A stretch of DNA of 64,000 nucleotides from Mya arenaria (taxonomy: Eukaryota > Mollusca > Bivalvia > Myida > Myidae), in contig NC_069124.1 in NCBI RefSeq assembly GCF_026914265.1, positions 92,700,566-92,764,565 on the forward strand. The letters are read 5' to 3'. The notes beneath the pieces are model-generated. The model did no database searches and was not told where the DNA came from. It saw only the letters and a list, made by a program, of their open reading frames with translations. Position numbers and translations under genes: made by a program. Position 1 is the stretch's first letter. Each line of letters begins with the position of its first letter. This document shows positions 1-12,081 of this stretch, piece by piece.

Positions 1-419
1 TAACTATTCCAGAAATCCTACATCTGGCATTGAACCCTTCTGCCACCAGAAATCTTTTTCCCCTCTTGTACTTTGAAAATTGATGAACTTGTTCTTCTGT
101 TGGCAAAGGGCTTTACAAGAACACAGCACAGTCAGGTGAAAAGCCCTTAAACATAAAGTTTAATTAACCACAAGTATAAAATCTATATAATTATTACAGA
201 TTTGCTAATTGCAAACCTCTATGTTGAATGTAAGTGAGCCATCTTTTGGCAGTGTTGACTTGGAAAATATCAAATAAAACCAATTAGCATGTTTTTTTGC
301 TAAATACCAGACAAGTTCCTTGTACATAAGTTGGTGGTCATTTTTCAAGTTATATACCACAACAAACCTTACAAAACCAGTTATCCATTGTTCAATTGCG
401 GTTACCTTGCATGACTTTT

Positions 420-1060
420 GTGCAGTGACTAGACTTTAGTTGGCCTGGCCATCCATCTGCAGGGTAAAGTGGGGATTGACAGGGACAACAGAGACAAGAA
501 TGGGCAGAGTTTGGGCTAAATCGATGAACTTACAAAGACATTCTTTTTATGCAGGGACTTTGGGATCTGCTAGTAGATTGTTATGCAGATTGTTAAAAAA
601 TTTGGTCCAGCACTGCAAAGTTGGTGAGGTTTTGGATGGCATGATCGACATACGTGATACAGATCTTGTCACTGGTGTTTATTTCCTTGTTGGCCTCCAC
701 GTACACCTGTCACCATGCTCGCACTGTCACGTTGTCAAGCCTCCACGTACACCTGTCACCAAGCTTGCACTAGCACGTGATGCAGCAAATGTTTTATAGG
801 TTGACATCGTTCACCTCTAGAACTTGGGTCATCATCTTGCACAGCATTACATTCATCCCCATTTATTCCAGATACAACAAAGAATTTTGTTTCTGCCCTG
901 CCATGTTTCCATAACACACATGGATAACAAGAGTCTTTTCAGTAGACTCATCTGTAGCCACATCAAACATCATAGCTTAAATGTTGCTGTCTCTTTTGTC
1001 TCTATTGTTGAACAAGGCATGGCTTCCTGCATCTAATTCAAGATCTCGTGGTGTTTATAT
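420..1060 (-). pseudogene. hAT-like transposase relic
   Basis: I read this on the minus strand across several frames. Near 985-930 it gives MMFDVATDESTEKT, which resembles the first catalytic aspartate block (D..TDEST) of hAT-type RNase H transposases such as those related to ZMYM6 and C17orf113 proteins. Further on, around 760-700, it gives TGVRGG, which resembles the conserved SDGA..MTGVRGG block of the same family. Stops and frame changes separate the blocks, and a 44-46 bp segment with the TGVRGG codons occurs twice in tandem (about 697-787). No intact protein remains. The family assignment rests on two short motifs only. Confidence 0.4.
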
Positions 1061-1400
1061 GGCAGGGTGTTATCAACTTATCAGCTAAGCTTAATATTTG
1101 CTTTTTTTAGCTTAACCCGTAAGCCGCTATATATATGATATACTGATAATCTGTCACTGCTGCATTAATAAGGCTTAAACAATAGCTGGATACCCTAGTC
1201 ACAAGAATGTCTGTAAATCCTTTATTATATGTGCTTGTTGTGAACTTCTCATATAGTCTGTATGAGTTCACCAAACAAATGTTCATCATTGGTAATGTTG
1301 TTGACAAAACACAAGTATTTAATAACTACATGCATTTATATGGGTAAAGTGACACAAAAATAATAGCAGCATGCAATATTTTTTTTATTTTTTTTTTTAT
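1060..1400. other. No gene seen
   Basis: The stretch is AT-rich and holds only a 66-codon minus-strand open frame without recognisable motifs. A T-rich run at about 1378-1400 borders the piggyBac relic. Confidence 0.4.
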
Positions 1401-1964
1401 TATTTACTGACCAGTCTCTAGGCATGGTCTTGCTGAAGAATGGTGTCTCAGAAGACGTGTCTGTGCTCCAATACGTCCCAATGCCTGGTTTGTAGGCAAG
1501 GCCCATACATATGACGACGCCTAAAAAGACCTTCATCTCGTCAACTGTCACAGCTACCCACTTCCGCATTCTGCTGTTAGGCTTCAAGTTGCGGCCTTTA
1601 TCATTGCTAGCCGGTTATTGGTTTCTACAGTCACTTTATGAATAAATTTGTCATTAATAAATAAAACGAAAGAGTCAATAGGCTCTGTAGAATTCATGTT
1701 GACGAGCAATCTTGATTCCCCAGTAAAGGGGGCAATATCTGGAACGTCGTCGTCGCGTGTCCATCCAAGTTCAAGGTCGGCCTTGAGTTCTGCGTCATTT
1801 TGCTGTGCAAAATCAGTCAAAGGCAACTGAACGATCATGCCACGGTTTCTCTCACAGTCTACTGGTTCAAATCCTTTGAACTCACCATCACTATCATCCG
1901 AAGAATCATCAAAATCCGGTTTTATATCGTATATTTCAGGAACGGATGAACCGGATTACGCCAT
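1400..1964 (-). pseudogene. piggyBac transposase N-terminal relic
   Basis: The minus strand carries an acidic N-terminus (DDSSDDSDGEFKGFEP), then FTGESRLLVN and EPIDSFVLFINDKFI. After a one-base frame change near 1585-1590 follow RMRKWVAVTVDEMKVFLGVV and TYWSTDTSSETPFFSKTMP. This order is the start of DDE_Tnp_1_7 (piggyBac) transposases, where the region before the catalytic core reads FTG..., PIDYF..., and a GI..MGL..KP...YWS block. The third codon after the probable ATG (1964) is a stop, and homology ends near 1405 before the catalytic residues. It is a dead 5' fragment of about 190 codons, compared with roughly 550-600 for a complete transposase. Confidence 0.75.
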
Positions 1965-2880
1965 TGTGAAAATTATTTATGCATAAAAAATGCCCCAGTT
2001 CTGGTATGCATAATTAAATTACTATTGTAAAATTTGCTTTGACAGTTTTACATATGCATAGTTTAGGGCCTCCACAACATTTATTGAGGTCAATTTACCC
2101 ATAAAACCCGCATTAAAAAATGTTTTTTCAGATGTAAACTAGGTCAGTAAGGAGTACACTGTAAAACAACAATAGTTCTGAGCAGCGTAACGTGATCGAT
2201 ATCGAAAAACGACTTATGCCGCAATAAGCGGCTTAAGGGTTAAAGTTGATATGCTACCTAATTAACATAATTGATTAACACAATGAGCGAATACAATTTT
2301 GACGAAATACAATTTTTATGTATGCATAAAATGCTTATGTCTGTTTAACCAGTTCAACAGAGTAATCAATACTAGTATGTACCTTTGGACTTATTGTGAA
2401 GTATTCTGATATATACCAATGCTGAGAAAAGGTTAAATACATTAACATGTATGCAATATTTCAATATCCCCACCATGCTCGGAATATTCGGCTTTTAAAC
2501 TTTTTTTCTGATTTATAAATGTATGCAAAGATGCCCACAACTCAACTCACTTTTGTTTATGAATGCTAATTGTCAGAGAGGTGGAGTCTAAATTTACACC
2601 AAAAAATAGCATCTTTTTTTGGGGACCTTCAAGTTTGTTGTAGTTTATCTGAAATCCAAGTTCAGGCAGTAAAGTAAAAGTATATGTAAGGCCATCTCGC
2701 ATTTTTCATATGTTGGAGCAATTACTCAGAAATCATCCAGGTAATGATTGATTGATTTGTAGCATTTTCGAGCCATCATTATTCTAACAGATTGTGTAAT
2801 ACGATTGAAGATTTCGGGACTTCGTTCTGCACCGAAACTCAGAGAAACTCAGACGCTGGTGTACCATGAAGGTGTAATTC
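1965..2880. other. No gene seen
   Basis: AT-rich DNA with no open frame of note and no motif or repeat structure that I recognise. Confidence 0.4.
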
Positions 2881-3165
2881 TCACACCACTAACTTTCCAC
2901 TGAAGACCCATGACTTGAAATTTGATAGAAGTATTTTCATCTGTGATAGGCATTTGCTTTTAAAGCTCAACTTTGAGGTGTAGCAATTAGGTATTATTAA
3001 ATCCAAGGCCTCTTGCACAGTTTGATATTTGAAGTGATTAGTTGTTGCAAAATCATTAACAGGAGAACCTGTTGGTCTGCTTTGATGACTTTTTCTTTGG
3101 AATTGCACCAAGTGCAGATACATTGAGTGTTTTTCATGCATTATTATGTAATGTCCTTTTAACAT
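2881..3165 (-). CDS. Unrecognised 94-codon open frame
   Basis: A minus-strand frame encoding a mixed-composition, basic 94-residue peptide. I see no domain, signal peptide or membrane segment. The amino-acid usage looks more protein-like than the surrounding AT-rich noise. It lies downstream, in minus orientation, of the short frame at 3366-3539, so both could be remnants of one transposon-borne gene. This is weakly supported. Confidence 0.15.
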   Translation of the reverse strand: MLKGHYIIMHEKHSMYLHLVQFQRKSHQSRPTGSPVNDFATTNHFKYQTVQEALDLIIPNCYTSKLSFKSKCLSQMKILLSNFKSWVFSGKLVV

Positions 3166-3365
3166 TTACATTTGAAATTTATCTTCACCACTTCTTCTCT
3201 GAAAAACTTGATATTTTGTTGTGTTTATCAACAATATGAAAATCATCTGTGTCTTTAATTCCTAACAGCAAACATTCAAGGTCGTAGTAGTCCTCGGGGA
3301 GTTGTCTTTCTCAAGCCAGCCGCTTCTGTGGTTACTGACACAATTGGGCTAGTCCTTTCACCTTT

Positions 3366-3539
3366 TTACAGTTTTTCGTCCCGCATAATTATTTTAACTG
3401 TTTCTAATGGAATGCCAGTTTGTTTAAGGTCACTTTCCACAATGAGTCGCAAGGCATCCTTTGTTACCAACTCTTCCTGTCTCAACACCTGCGATACCTT
3501 TTGTGACAATTTTGGAGTAGCTCCTTCTAGTTCACTCAT
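3366..3539 (-). pseudogene. Short SAM-like open frame, probable relic
   Basis: The minus-strand frame of 57 codons begins MSELEGATPKLSQKV and contains DALRLIVESDLKQTGIPLE. The latter resembles the helix pair of SAM-type domains (L..L...DL...GI..G) found in many mollusc transposon-linked proteins. It stops early, and the following sequence continues in the same frame with protein-like composition after the stop. I infer a decayed gene. The SAM assignment is tentative. Confidence 0.2.
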
Positions 3540-3809
3540 TTTGGATATAACTTGTTACTTTGTTACACACAAAACAAAAACTAATAATCATTTAATTTAA
3601 ACATATTGTAGAGCGTCTAGTCTGATAAACCTGGTGTAATGACTAGCATGGAGTGAGAAATTGGCTCCCAGAAAACCCCCACAGAGGTCCGTTCATGACC
3701 AGGAGGTGTGAAAAAGGTAGTTGGTCTAAATGCAATTAAAAGCTTAATTAAATTTATTTTAAGAATTATTTAGATAAATTGAAACATGATTACTGAAGAA
3801 TACATGCAA

Positions 3810-4447
3810 AACCAGTATGCAGCATGCATCCACTATCGTCTCTCCACACCAAGCAGCATGGGCAGCAAAAGGCAACCAGTTTGATATGGGAGCAAAACAA
3901 CCTTTCTCTAAAACTCGTGAGTTCCAAGAAGTTTTCTTATGCTATATGGTCTGATATCCCTTACAACTCCTATATCATTAAGCTTTGAATCACATGGAGT
4001 ATCAAAGAAGCATTCCAAGCAAGGTTGGTCAATAACATTACACACAAATGTTTTTTTTCTTCGTTTCTCATTTACAAAAACATACTGTTAGATCCTTGAT
4101 AGAAAACAGCAATCTTTTTTCAATGTTGAAACAAAAGCGGAATTTGACTTTGGAGTGTATTTAAATTTGGACTTTTCAAGCGCTATTGCACATTTCGTTA
4201 TTTGCAGTATTGCATTTTGAGTTCTTTAAACACTTTTCTTCAATTTATGGAGGTGATTTTCTAATAGAAAGGCAGATATTTTGTACAGCGAGGTTCCAAA
4301 GTGTTCCACATCATCAGCAATATGGATCAGGGCATGTACATTGTATGAAGTAAAGGTTTCTCTATAAAGGATCTTCCCGTCTTTAAAAAAATAAACCAGT
4401 AACTGCATGTCTGGCATAGTCAAGATATCTGTTTCGAATTTATTCAT
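3810..4447 (-). pseudogene. CACTA/tnp2-type transposase C-terminal relic
   Basis: The minus-strand frame begins MNKFETDILTMPDMQLLVYF and contains YNVHALIHIADDVEHFGTSL, then SAFLLENHLHKLKK. This matches the block HxLxHLxDDVxxFGxLxxxSAFxFENxLxxLKKxVR that I know from animal proteins related to tnp2/CACTA transposases. In-frame stops follow (4226-4228 and two further on), but protein-like sequence continues to about 3810, including FFDTPCDSKLNDIGVV and LLPYQTGCLLLPMLLG, which fits the far C-terminus of the same proteins. It abuts the left end of the ISL2EU element. The exact superfamily is uncertain. Confidence 0.45.
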
Positions 4448-4639
4448 TTTTGCTCAGTAAACTTGACACAGCATATGTCAATCTATCTAAATGTAAAATA
4501 CCTGAATCAACCGACTTTAACACTCCTGTGTAGAGCAAAACAGTCTAATTTATGATGTCTTCCACTTATCCAGTTCATAAAGTGAGAGTTTCTGTCTTGC
4601 AAATTCCCTGGCATTTTATCATTTAACAACAACAACAAC

Positions 4640-4661
4640 AATACACACTTTAACAGTTTTC
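4640..4661 (+). repeat. Left terminal inverted repeat of ISL2EU element
   Basis: Starts AATACAC and contains CTTTAACAGTTTTC. Its partner is 13083-13104 on the opposite strand, with a single A/G mismatch. It lies 63 bp before the THAP start codon. Confidence 0.75.
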
Positions 4662-4723
4662 CACTGCGCATGCGCGAAATCAATATCCGGTAAGAGTTGT
4701 CTTTCTTGAAGTGCGAGTAAGAA

Positions 4724-6790
4724 ATGAACATGGCCCTGACCTGTGCGGTACAGAACTGTTCTAACGGCTCTTATTGGCTAAATAGATGGAGAAAACAACT
4801 TTGTGAGACGTGTGGTTGTCTGCATAAAGACAAGAGTTGCATCTGTGCTGCCCCTTTTAGGTAATATACCATTGTTTGACTTTTTTGACGATATATAATG
4901 AAGAAAATTATGGGATGTTACACATTTTCGTGTATGCATTTTACTATTATTATTTTATTGTTATTATATTATACTGTCATTTATATGTAATGTATCAAGC
5001 GCTTAAGTATATATTTCGAGAACATCCAAATAATTTTACTTCTTAAAGTGGAATAGTCACTTGTGTTAATGCCTTGTAAGTTGTAAATTGAATGTGGCAT
5101 TCTGATAACATTTAAATAAAGGTATTTTTCGGAAGCAAAATTCAATTTTGTTTCCCATATGAATGCGATTATATTGATTTCAAGAACATGGGTGTTGAAA
5201 GCAACATTTGTCAACTCATTACCATCCTCTTTCAGACTGTTCACCTTTCCAACGGTAAAGAAGAACCCAGAGCGACGTGAAAAATGGAAGCAACTCATAG
5301 GGCGAAAACAAGGAAGTAAACTTTGGTCACCACCAAAATACTGTCGTGTTTGTTCAAGGTATATGTGAAGCAAGTTGTTATTAACTAAACCTCAAGCAAT
5401 GATTAATTTACACATGTATTGGCTTAACTGTACTTATTTCATCTGATGCCATTGAAGTACAATTGTGTAACTAACATGTCATTAGTATACAACAAACAAT
5501 AAATTAGTTAATTTCTTTTAAGGCATTTTGTTGACGGGGAACCGACTCTACAAAATCCACTGCCAACCCTTCATCTTGGTTATGACGATGCTTCGAAACG
5601 GGTAAAGCGGATGAACCAGTTCGAAGCTACAAAACACATGCCTAAACAAAAGCGGTGCAAAATCTTTGCGGATGAACCTGCGGAACCAGAATTTACTGCT
5701 ACACCAATCTATGAAGATCCAGAAATTCCTCAATTGACACAAGCACTTTTGTCATTTCCACCTCTTTTAGTTCTTATTACAGTCATCCTTGTTATGTTTA
5801 ACTTTCTAATAATTCAGTACCAAACTATTCAAAAACAGAAGCAAGAAATTCAAAGATTAAAAGATACCATTCAAAAACACTGAAATCATATGAACTCAGA
5901 ACAACTGCTGGTGTGTGACAAAGATGTCCAGTTTTACACTGGCTTGTCAACTAAATCTATCTTCAACAAGCTACACTCATTTATAAGTCCCTTTGTGAAT
6001 AGGAGATGGACTGGTGTCACATCTATGATAAAGAATGTTCGAAAATTTAAAGCTAAATCACGCTATGGGCCAGACAGGAAATTGACCTCAAAATGTGAAT
6101 TTTTGTTGATGTTAATGAAAATCAGGTTAGGACTACTTAATGCAGACCTTGCAAAACGCTTCAACATTTTGGAATGTCTTGTTTCAAGAATTTTCCTTGC
6201 ATGGTTGCGGGCATCTAGCTTAGCTCTTAAAGCTATGGTGTATCTGCCTGATGAAGAGACCCTGATAGCAACAAAACCAGAGCGCTTCCGTAAACTGTCA
6301 TCCCTACATTCAATAATAGACTGCACAGAGTTATTCATAGAGACCCCCCAAAGACTTGTACCTATAAAGTGCAACTTGGAGTGATTATAAACACCATAAC
6401 ACTTTAAAACTGCTTGTGGCCTGCTCTCCGAACAGTTCCATCATTTTCATATCCAAGGCATATCTTGGACGAGTGTCGGATAAGGCCATAACATTGGATT
6501 CGAACTATTTGGACCTCATCCCGATGCACTGCATGGTTATGGCAGACAAGGTATTTAACATACAGGGAGAGTGCGCCTCCAGAAATATATCCCTGTATGT
6601 ACCACCCGGGCGGAGAGGAACATCTCAGATGCCTAGTGACTGTGTCAGAAAAACTAAAAAAATTGCTAATCATAGAATTCTGATTTAGCAAGTGATCAGG
6701 CGGCTCAAAACTTTTCGTATTCTGGCAAATGAGCTTCCAATATCCATTGTGTCTCACATTGATGATATCCTTGTGGTTTGCAAGACATAG
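4724..6790 (+). pseudogene. THAP-DDE transposase (DDE_Tnp_4 type), inactivated
   Basis: The gene has three exons joined by GT-AG introns in matching phase: 4724-4860, 5236-5358 and 5523-6790. Exons 1-3 start encode a THAP C2CH finger: CAVQNC, then FTFP, KWKQL, and CRVCSRHF followed by GEP. THAP fingers bind DNA at transposon ends. A hydrophobic stretch (about 5740-5820) and a coiled coil follow. Next come a helix-turn-helix-like region and a DDE core: HSIIDCTELF (first D), TWSDYKHHNTLK, VMADKVFNI (second D) and QVIRRLKTFRIL. The gene is broken by TGA 5881-5883, a frame change in the C run near 6343-6350, TAA near 6367 and TAG 6686-6688. The last stop sits where this family normally has the catalytic glutamate. 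Confidence 0.8.
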
Positions 6791-7146
6791 TAAAATGTGT
6801 ATGGTAAACATTATGTTCACCTATTTGACAGTGTTTGTAATAAGTTGAAATTGATGGTACTGCATACTGTAAAAATGAACTCATTTTGTCAATGTCTTTG
6901 ATAACTATCTGCTTTAATACATGCATTGTAAATATTAGTGCAGTTATTATGATGTAATTACACAATAATCTGTGTTTTATTACAGTTTTCTGTTTATTCC
7001 GAAAAAATGTACACCCAATTTGAACTAAACAGACATAATAATGCTTATGCATTCTCACCATAGTGGCATATCTTTTCATTTTTAAACAGGATAAAGCTTA
7101 GTTAAAGCTGTCGACGAAAGGTAATTTTGATTCATTACAACTGTTA
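6791..7146. other. Spacer inside ISL2EU, no gene seen
   Basis: AT-rich DNA between the transposase stop and the nested Harbinger-like insertion. Only non-descript open frames are present. The final three bases (7144-7146, TTA) are the left target duplication of that insertion. Confidence 0.5.
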
Positions 7147-8845
7147 GGCCAGAGTTTTTTTATCTTTAGATTTACGGGAGATTTTTCAAAAATTTGGGTA
7201 AGGAGGAGGAAATAAAAATAAAAATAAAATGCATAAAATGTCCCAAAGGAGAAATAAATAAAAATAAAACGGATTTTTCTCCGATTTTTTTTATTTTTTG
7301 AATCTTCTTATATCATGAAGACAAAACACACCTTACTTGTGTCAGCTATTTCATAGGCTGAAAAAAGGGTGATAGATCACCACAAAGTTTCAAAAGCATA
7401 ATTAAAAGATCCTTTTAATGACTGAAAATATTGACCTCAACACTGTGAGTTCAAGCGCTCATTGAAATTAATTGTATATATTTGTTTGAATGCATCTATG
7501 CATATGAGGTACATATATTATCAACCCATGGATTTTATGAAACATGTCAGTGTAATAAAGAAGTTTAAATGGCCAATTCTAACCTTTTGCCCACAATATA
7601 AGCATATCCTTCCCATTGTGAAGTAATCAAACATTGAACACAGTTTCAGACACGGTATAATAAGGAGGTCAAATGTGTTTTTCTGTCTTTAACGAAATAG
7701 CACCGTGACAATTTACCGTGATGTGGTTTTTATATAGAAAATATAACCAAAAAAGTAGAAGCCCTGATGGAAATTCCTCTTCACTTCAAAGTTTGACAGG
7801 GCTTACGGATACACAGACAGTCAAAATCTACATTTATGTACTTCACCAAAGAAAATTCGAGAGCATTAAGATAAATTTTGTGAGTGTTATATGTTTCAAA
7901 AAACCAGGTCTAAGAACTGATTTTAGAATCAGTCCTGAAAAATATCCTTCTAATTCCAGCTATGCCCGTTGGCAATAAGCAACGGATAAGTTTGACTTTG
8001 CACTGACTGCCAGATATCTTATGTTCAGATTTTTTCTGTTTTATCGGAAACACACACTATGTTATTATTACATCATTTTCAGTATTCTATAACGATTTAA
8101 ATTCTAAATCATTATTAAACTAATTAACAACTACGAATATCACGATACCTTGTGTTTTTCTCTTCAAATATGTGATCGTAAAGCAGTGTGTTCAATGCTC
8201 CCCAGAGTCAAATTCAGACAAAAATATCCATTTTGACTATGATGAACACGATATCATTTTGCAGTTTGTGTTTGTCAGAAGCTATACATTTTTGCGCTGT
8301 AATCCAATTCATCCTTGTTAATATACGACGTGCGCCAACGACTTTTAATAGACAATACAACCCACGAATTTCTGTCTCCTTTTTTTGACCGGAAGTTTCG
8401 CAATCATTCCACGAAACGCGAACAACAAAAAAATCACAATAAAGACGCTGTTTGATTTAAATAATGAAACATAAACATCGGAACGTTTTTGTAGTAAAAC
8501 ATTTCTATATAGCTGCAGAAATTGTGAGAAATAAGGGGTATGACAAAAAGTACTTTCACTTTTAACAGGACGTTGTTATGGTAACGGGTACCTGTTCTGT
8601 TTCCCCGCGTATTTCCGACTGGTTACGTGGTTTGTGCAGTAAAAAGACCGATAATGAATGACAATTGGTACACCAGTTGGTTCTGAGATATGGGTTATAG
8701 AACACTAATTTTATTTTTTTTCTTAACCTTGGAGCAACGTTCGTCGGAAAAAATAAAACTACGAAAATGAATTTTATTTTTATTTGGGTTTTGCAATATT
8801 TAGGTACGGCGCTCCCGTAAATCTAAAGATATAAAAACTCTGGCC
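7147..8845. mobile_element. Harbinger-like non-autonomous element with TTA duplications
   Basis: The left end (GGCCAGAG..., 7147) and right end (...CTCTGGCC, 8845) form an inverted repeat of about 34 bp that includes ATCTTTAGATTTACGGGAG on both sides, with one or two mismatches. Direct repeats TTA flank it at 7144-7146 and 8846-8848. A 3-bp TTA/TAA duplication with GGC-starting ends is typical of PIF/Harbinger elements. The interior (1.7 kb) shows no transposase; its longest open frame (7718-7978) has no recognisable motif. Subterminal AAAATAAAA repeats occur near both ends. It was inserted into the spacer of the ISL2EU copy and so is younger than that element. Confidence 0.75.
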
Positions 8846-9098
8846 TTAGAATGATGGAGCTTACACGCTGTCTTATTTATGTTATTTACCATAACTCCTA
8901 TCATTTTGATTATTACTGCGTCAATGTTAAACAACTATTTTGTACAGATTTTAAAGCTATGCCATCATCAAATATTGAAAGAATGAAAGAAAAAACATAT
9001 AATTTAATTCCGACCATTATCAGCAAGGAGCATTATAGAAATGAGATCATGCAAAAATATAAATAAATATAATGACTATAACATAAAATAAGATTTAT

Positions 9099-9305
9099 TT
9101 AAAGCTGCACCCTCACAGATTGCTTCTTTTGACAACTTTTTTTGTCTTCATTTGAAAATGCGTTTTTGTGGCAGAACCCCTGACATACGCTTTAAGAAAA
9201 ATGACATTATCGGCAGTTGCCCAAACAATTGAGATATGTTGAAGTGTAAGTCAACTTATATGACTTAATTGAAGGCACTGATGAATTGTGAGAGTGCAGC
9301 TTCAA
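9099..9305. mobile_element. MITE, TTAAAGCTGCAC family, copy 1
   Basis: The ends are inverted: TTAAAGCTGCACCCTCACAG at the left, and a right end whose reverse complement begins TTGAAGCTGCACTCTCACA. Related ends occur at 30998-31335 and a right half near 49090-49262, so the family has at least three members in the window. It carries no coding sequence. It lies between the two convergent ISL2EU genes. Confidence 0.6.
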
Positions 9306-9673
9306 ACATTGAGAACAATAACAATGATGTGACAGGGTATGATCATGTGAAAATAGAACGCAGCACATACATTAATGATTCGAAAAGATGCAAGAAGAAT
9401 TAAAACTACTTGCATTATTTCATGTAATAGCACATCGGTAGCAACATATTTTAACAGCAAATAATGTTTTTTAAGCATTTAATTCTAATAAGGCAAAAGG
9501 GTGCCTTAGCTTCACTCCAAGCCAGAAGGGTTATCAAATAAAAGTATACAAACAAATTTATCCCAATACTATTGAACATATGTTTCTGAAACCCTTCATA
9601 AGTATATTAATTACTATGACGGCAAACACTCATGTTAACATTTACTTAGATCATATATTTTTTAAATCTAATT
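9306..9673. other. No gene seen
   Basis: AT-rich spacer downstream of the minus-strand ISL2EU gene, with no recognisable motif. Confidence 0.4.
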
Positions 9674-11768
9674 TCACCACTGAATGCTAGTAAAAAATAT
9701 ATATCGGTGTAGATGAAACTGCCATTTAATGGTATTATGCACTTGAATTTCATTTTTGTCAGTTTTACACTTTTTGCAGAACCACTTGAGAGCAATGCTC
9801 ACTAACTCATCTGTCACCCCAGCACAAACATAATGTGTCCAAACACTACATCCATCACACTGAACAGACTGCTCATTCTCACTTTGTGGCTCTTCCAAAC
9901 AATCCAAACCACATATACCACATATACCACAGAGGAATACAAGTGTCTTTGACTCAGCCTTTCTGGTTTTCTTTTTCCGCTTCAATGGCTGTGTGCTGAT
10001 TGGAATCAAAGCACGTCATGCTTCATCTCTGTTAGAAGGCTGATCATTCCTGTTCAACCCACAGATAGCTTGGAACATGTGTTTAGTCCAAAATGAACTA
10101 AGACTCTTTTCTAGCGAAGACCAAAATTGCATGTCAAAACATACTCTGACAGTAAGACTGCCATGTAAAGTATAAATGAATAGGTCACAGAAGCTTCGGC
10201 CAAGAATGCCCATTTGATCCTTTATTTGGAAATAGTAGGGGTGTTTTGAATCGAGCACTATTTTGCCATTCTCTTCAAGAAGATATTTAATATTATCTAC
10301 TGTTGGAATTTGGTCCTTCACTGTCTCTGGACTCTTAACTTCACATAGGCCTTTGCCAATCACATTGGACAATTAAGTCAGGACTGGCAGCCAAATATGG
10401 GTGTTTCAAGGGAACAGTCAACCCACTCTCTCTAGCATTGAAATTCCTGTGTTTCTTCATGGAGAGAGTGTATTTCTTCTTGGCCATTGGTTCTTATGAC
10501 GTTCCATGCTTCATGGCAAGACTTGGATCGAAGGATTTTTTTCCTAGAAGTGTGTCAGTCAGGGCAGTCACATTTGCGTCTTCATCCTTTTGAATAGTTT
10601 TAGCACGACTGGCCACCAGATGAAACAGACTGGCAGTAATTCTTCCCTTACGCTGATTGTGCCATCCTTTGGAGGATGCTTGCTCTACAGTTTGCTTGCT
10701 TATGTTATCACTCTCTTCTTGTGTCATTGATAAGGCTTTCACCACTGATTCTATGGAATAATCAGGTTTTTCTATCTCGCTCAAAGTCACATCGACAACT
10801 GATTTTGGCAGTATGACCTTGGGTGTAACATGTCTTTTTCGTTCTTGCAACTGTCCAAAACACGAATCACTGGCATCTTCTTTTAGAATACTATAGAGAA
10901 CCTTCCTCATAGACCCCTCATCTTTAACCATTTTTGTCTGTTCCTTATTTAGTGGAGTAAAGTTTTTTCTTTGTTTTCTCTTTTCATCTTCCTGGCATCA
11001 CTCTTTGCCATAGGATGATTTGGTCCAACTCATTTCTCTTGCCTTGAAAGGCCTCATCACTGGCTTTGTTCTAGGAACATTCCATGTAGCAAGGACACTG
11101 GTTTTGGACTTCTTGGTGATGCCTCTTTTCACTGCATCTTCGACACGAAACAGAACACCAGCAACATGATTGCAGCAGCCTAGCATGCCAGCTGCACAGC
11201 TGCAGTAAGACACCAAAACTCTCCCACCAACACAAGCTGGTCTGTCTTTTTCTACTACTATCCATGTGTCATATGCTTTTTTGTTTATTGCCATTGTGGT
11301 GTCACTTTGGCTTTCGTTATACATTTGTCACTAGTCTCACTAATGTCATGCATATGCACTTCTTTGGCCCAGCCACATTCAAAATACCTGTATGCTTTTC
11401 CTTCCTTGTATTCATTCAACAACCTATGGACTATCTCACTAGAAGTCATTTCATTCCAGTACTCTGCAATGTCTGTAATGTAAACCTAGGGCCAGGTAGC
11501 TAAGCCATCCTTCTCACATTTCCATCCAGATGTCAATGAAAAGGGGTCCGGAATCACTTCACCTCCAGGGTTAAGCTTAGCCTTGTATTTATGCTGAAGA
11601 CGATGTTCTGCGAGCTCAGCGTTGGCGTCTACTGGCAGGTTTTCTTCCCAGGCACAAAATGCCCTGAAAAATCAAGATCTTGTTTTGAACAACTGATACA
11701 AAATTAAAAAATATTTATACATTTCATGGATTTTTTTTTCTCATGTTCATGAACATGTAATGAAAAGA

Positions 11769-12081
11769 ATGCACCAGTTAATTGTAACACCCCACCCCCC
11801 ACCTCCAAGGTCCGGGGTATACTGGGGGAAATGGACCATATTTTAACGTTTCAGGTTGCCCTGCAGTGCTGAGTAAATGCAGTGGTTTTGTTTTAGCTTC
11901 GAAATATAGCGGGGAATGGGCCTTACCTAGGTATCCTGGGGTGCGGGGACATTTGGCGTGGAATTTTACCAGCAGTTTGTCCCCGCAGGCCCGGGATTTA
12001 ACTGGGATTGGCTGGACTCTAAGTCAAAGTCCCCACTATTCCTCAGACTATGTGGGCGTGGTTACAATTGACTTGTGCATA
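11769..12081. mobile_element. Short inverted-repeat element inside the ISL2EU intron
   Basis: The left end (ATGCACCAGTTAATTGTAAC) and the reverse complement of the right end (ATGCACAAGTCAATTGTAAC) match over about 28 bp with a few differences. The interior is unusually GC-rich (about 11800-12050). It sits in the first intron of the YqaJ-type gene. I cannot define a target duplication, so the class stays open. Confidence 0.5.
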
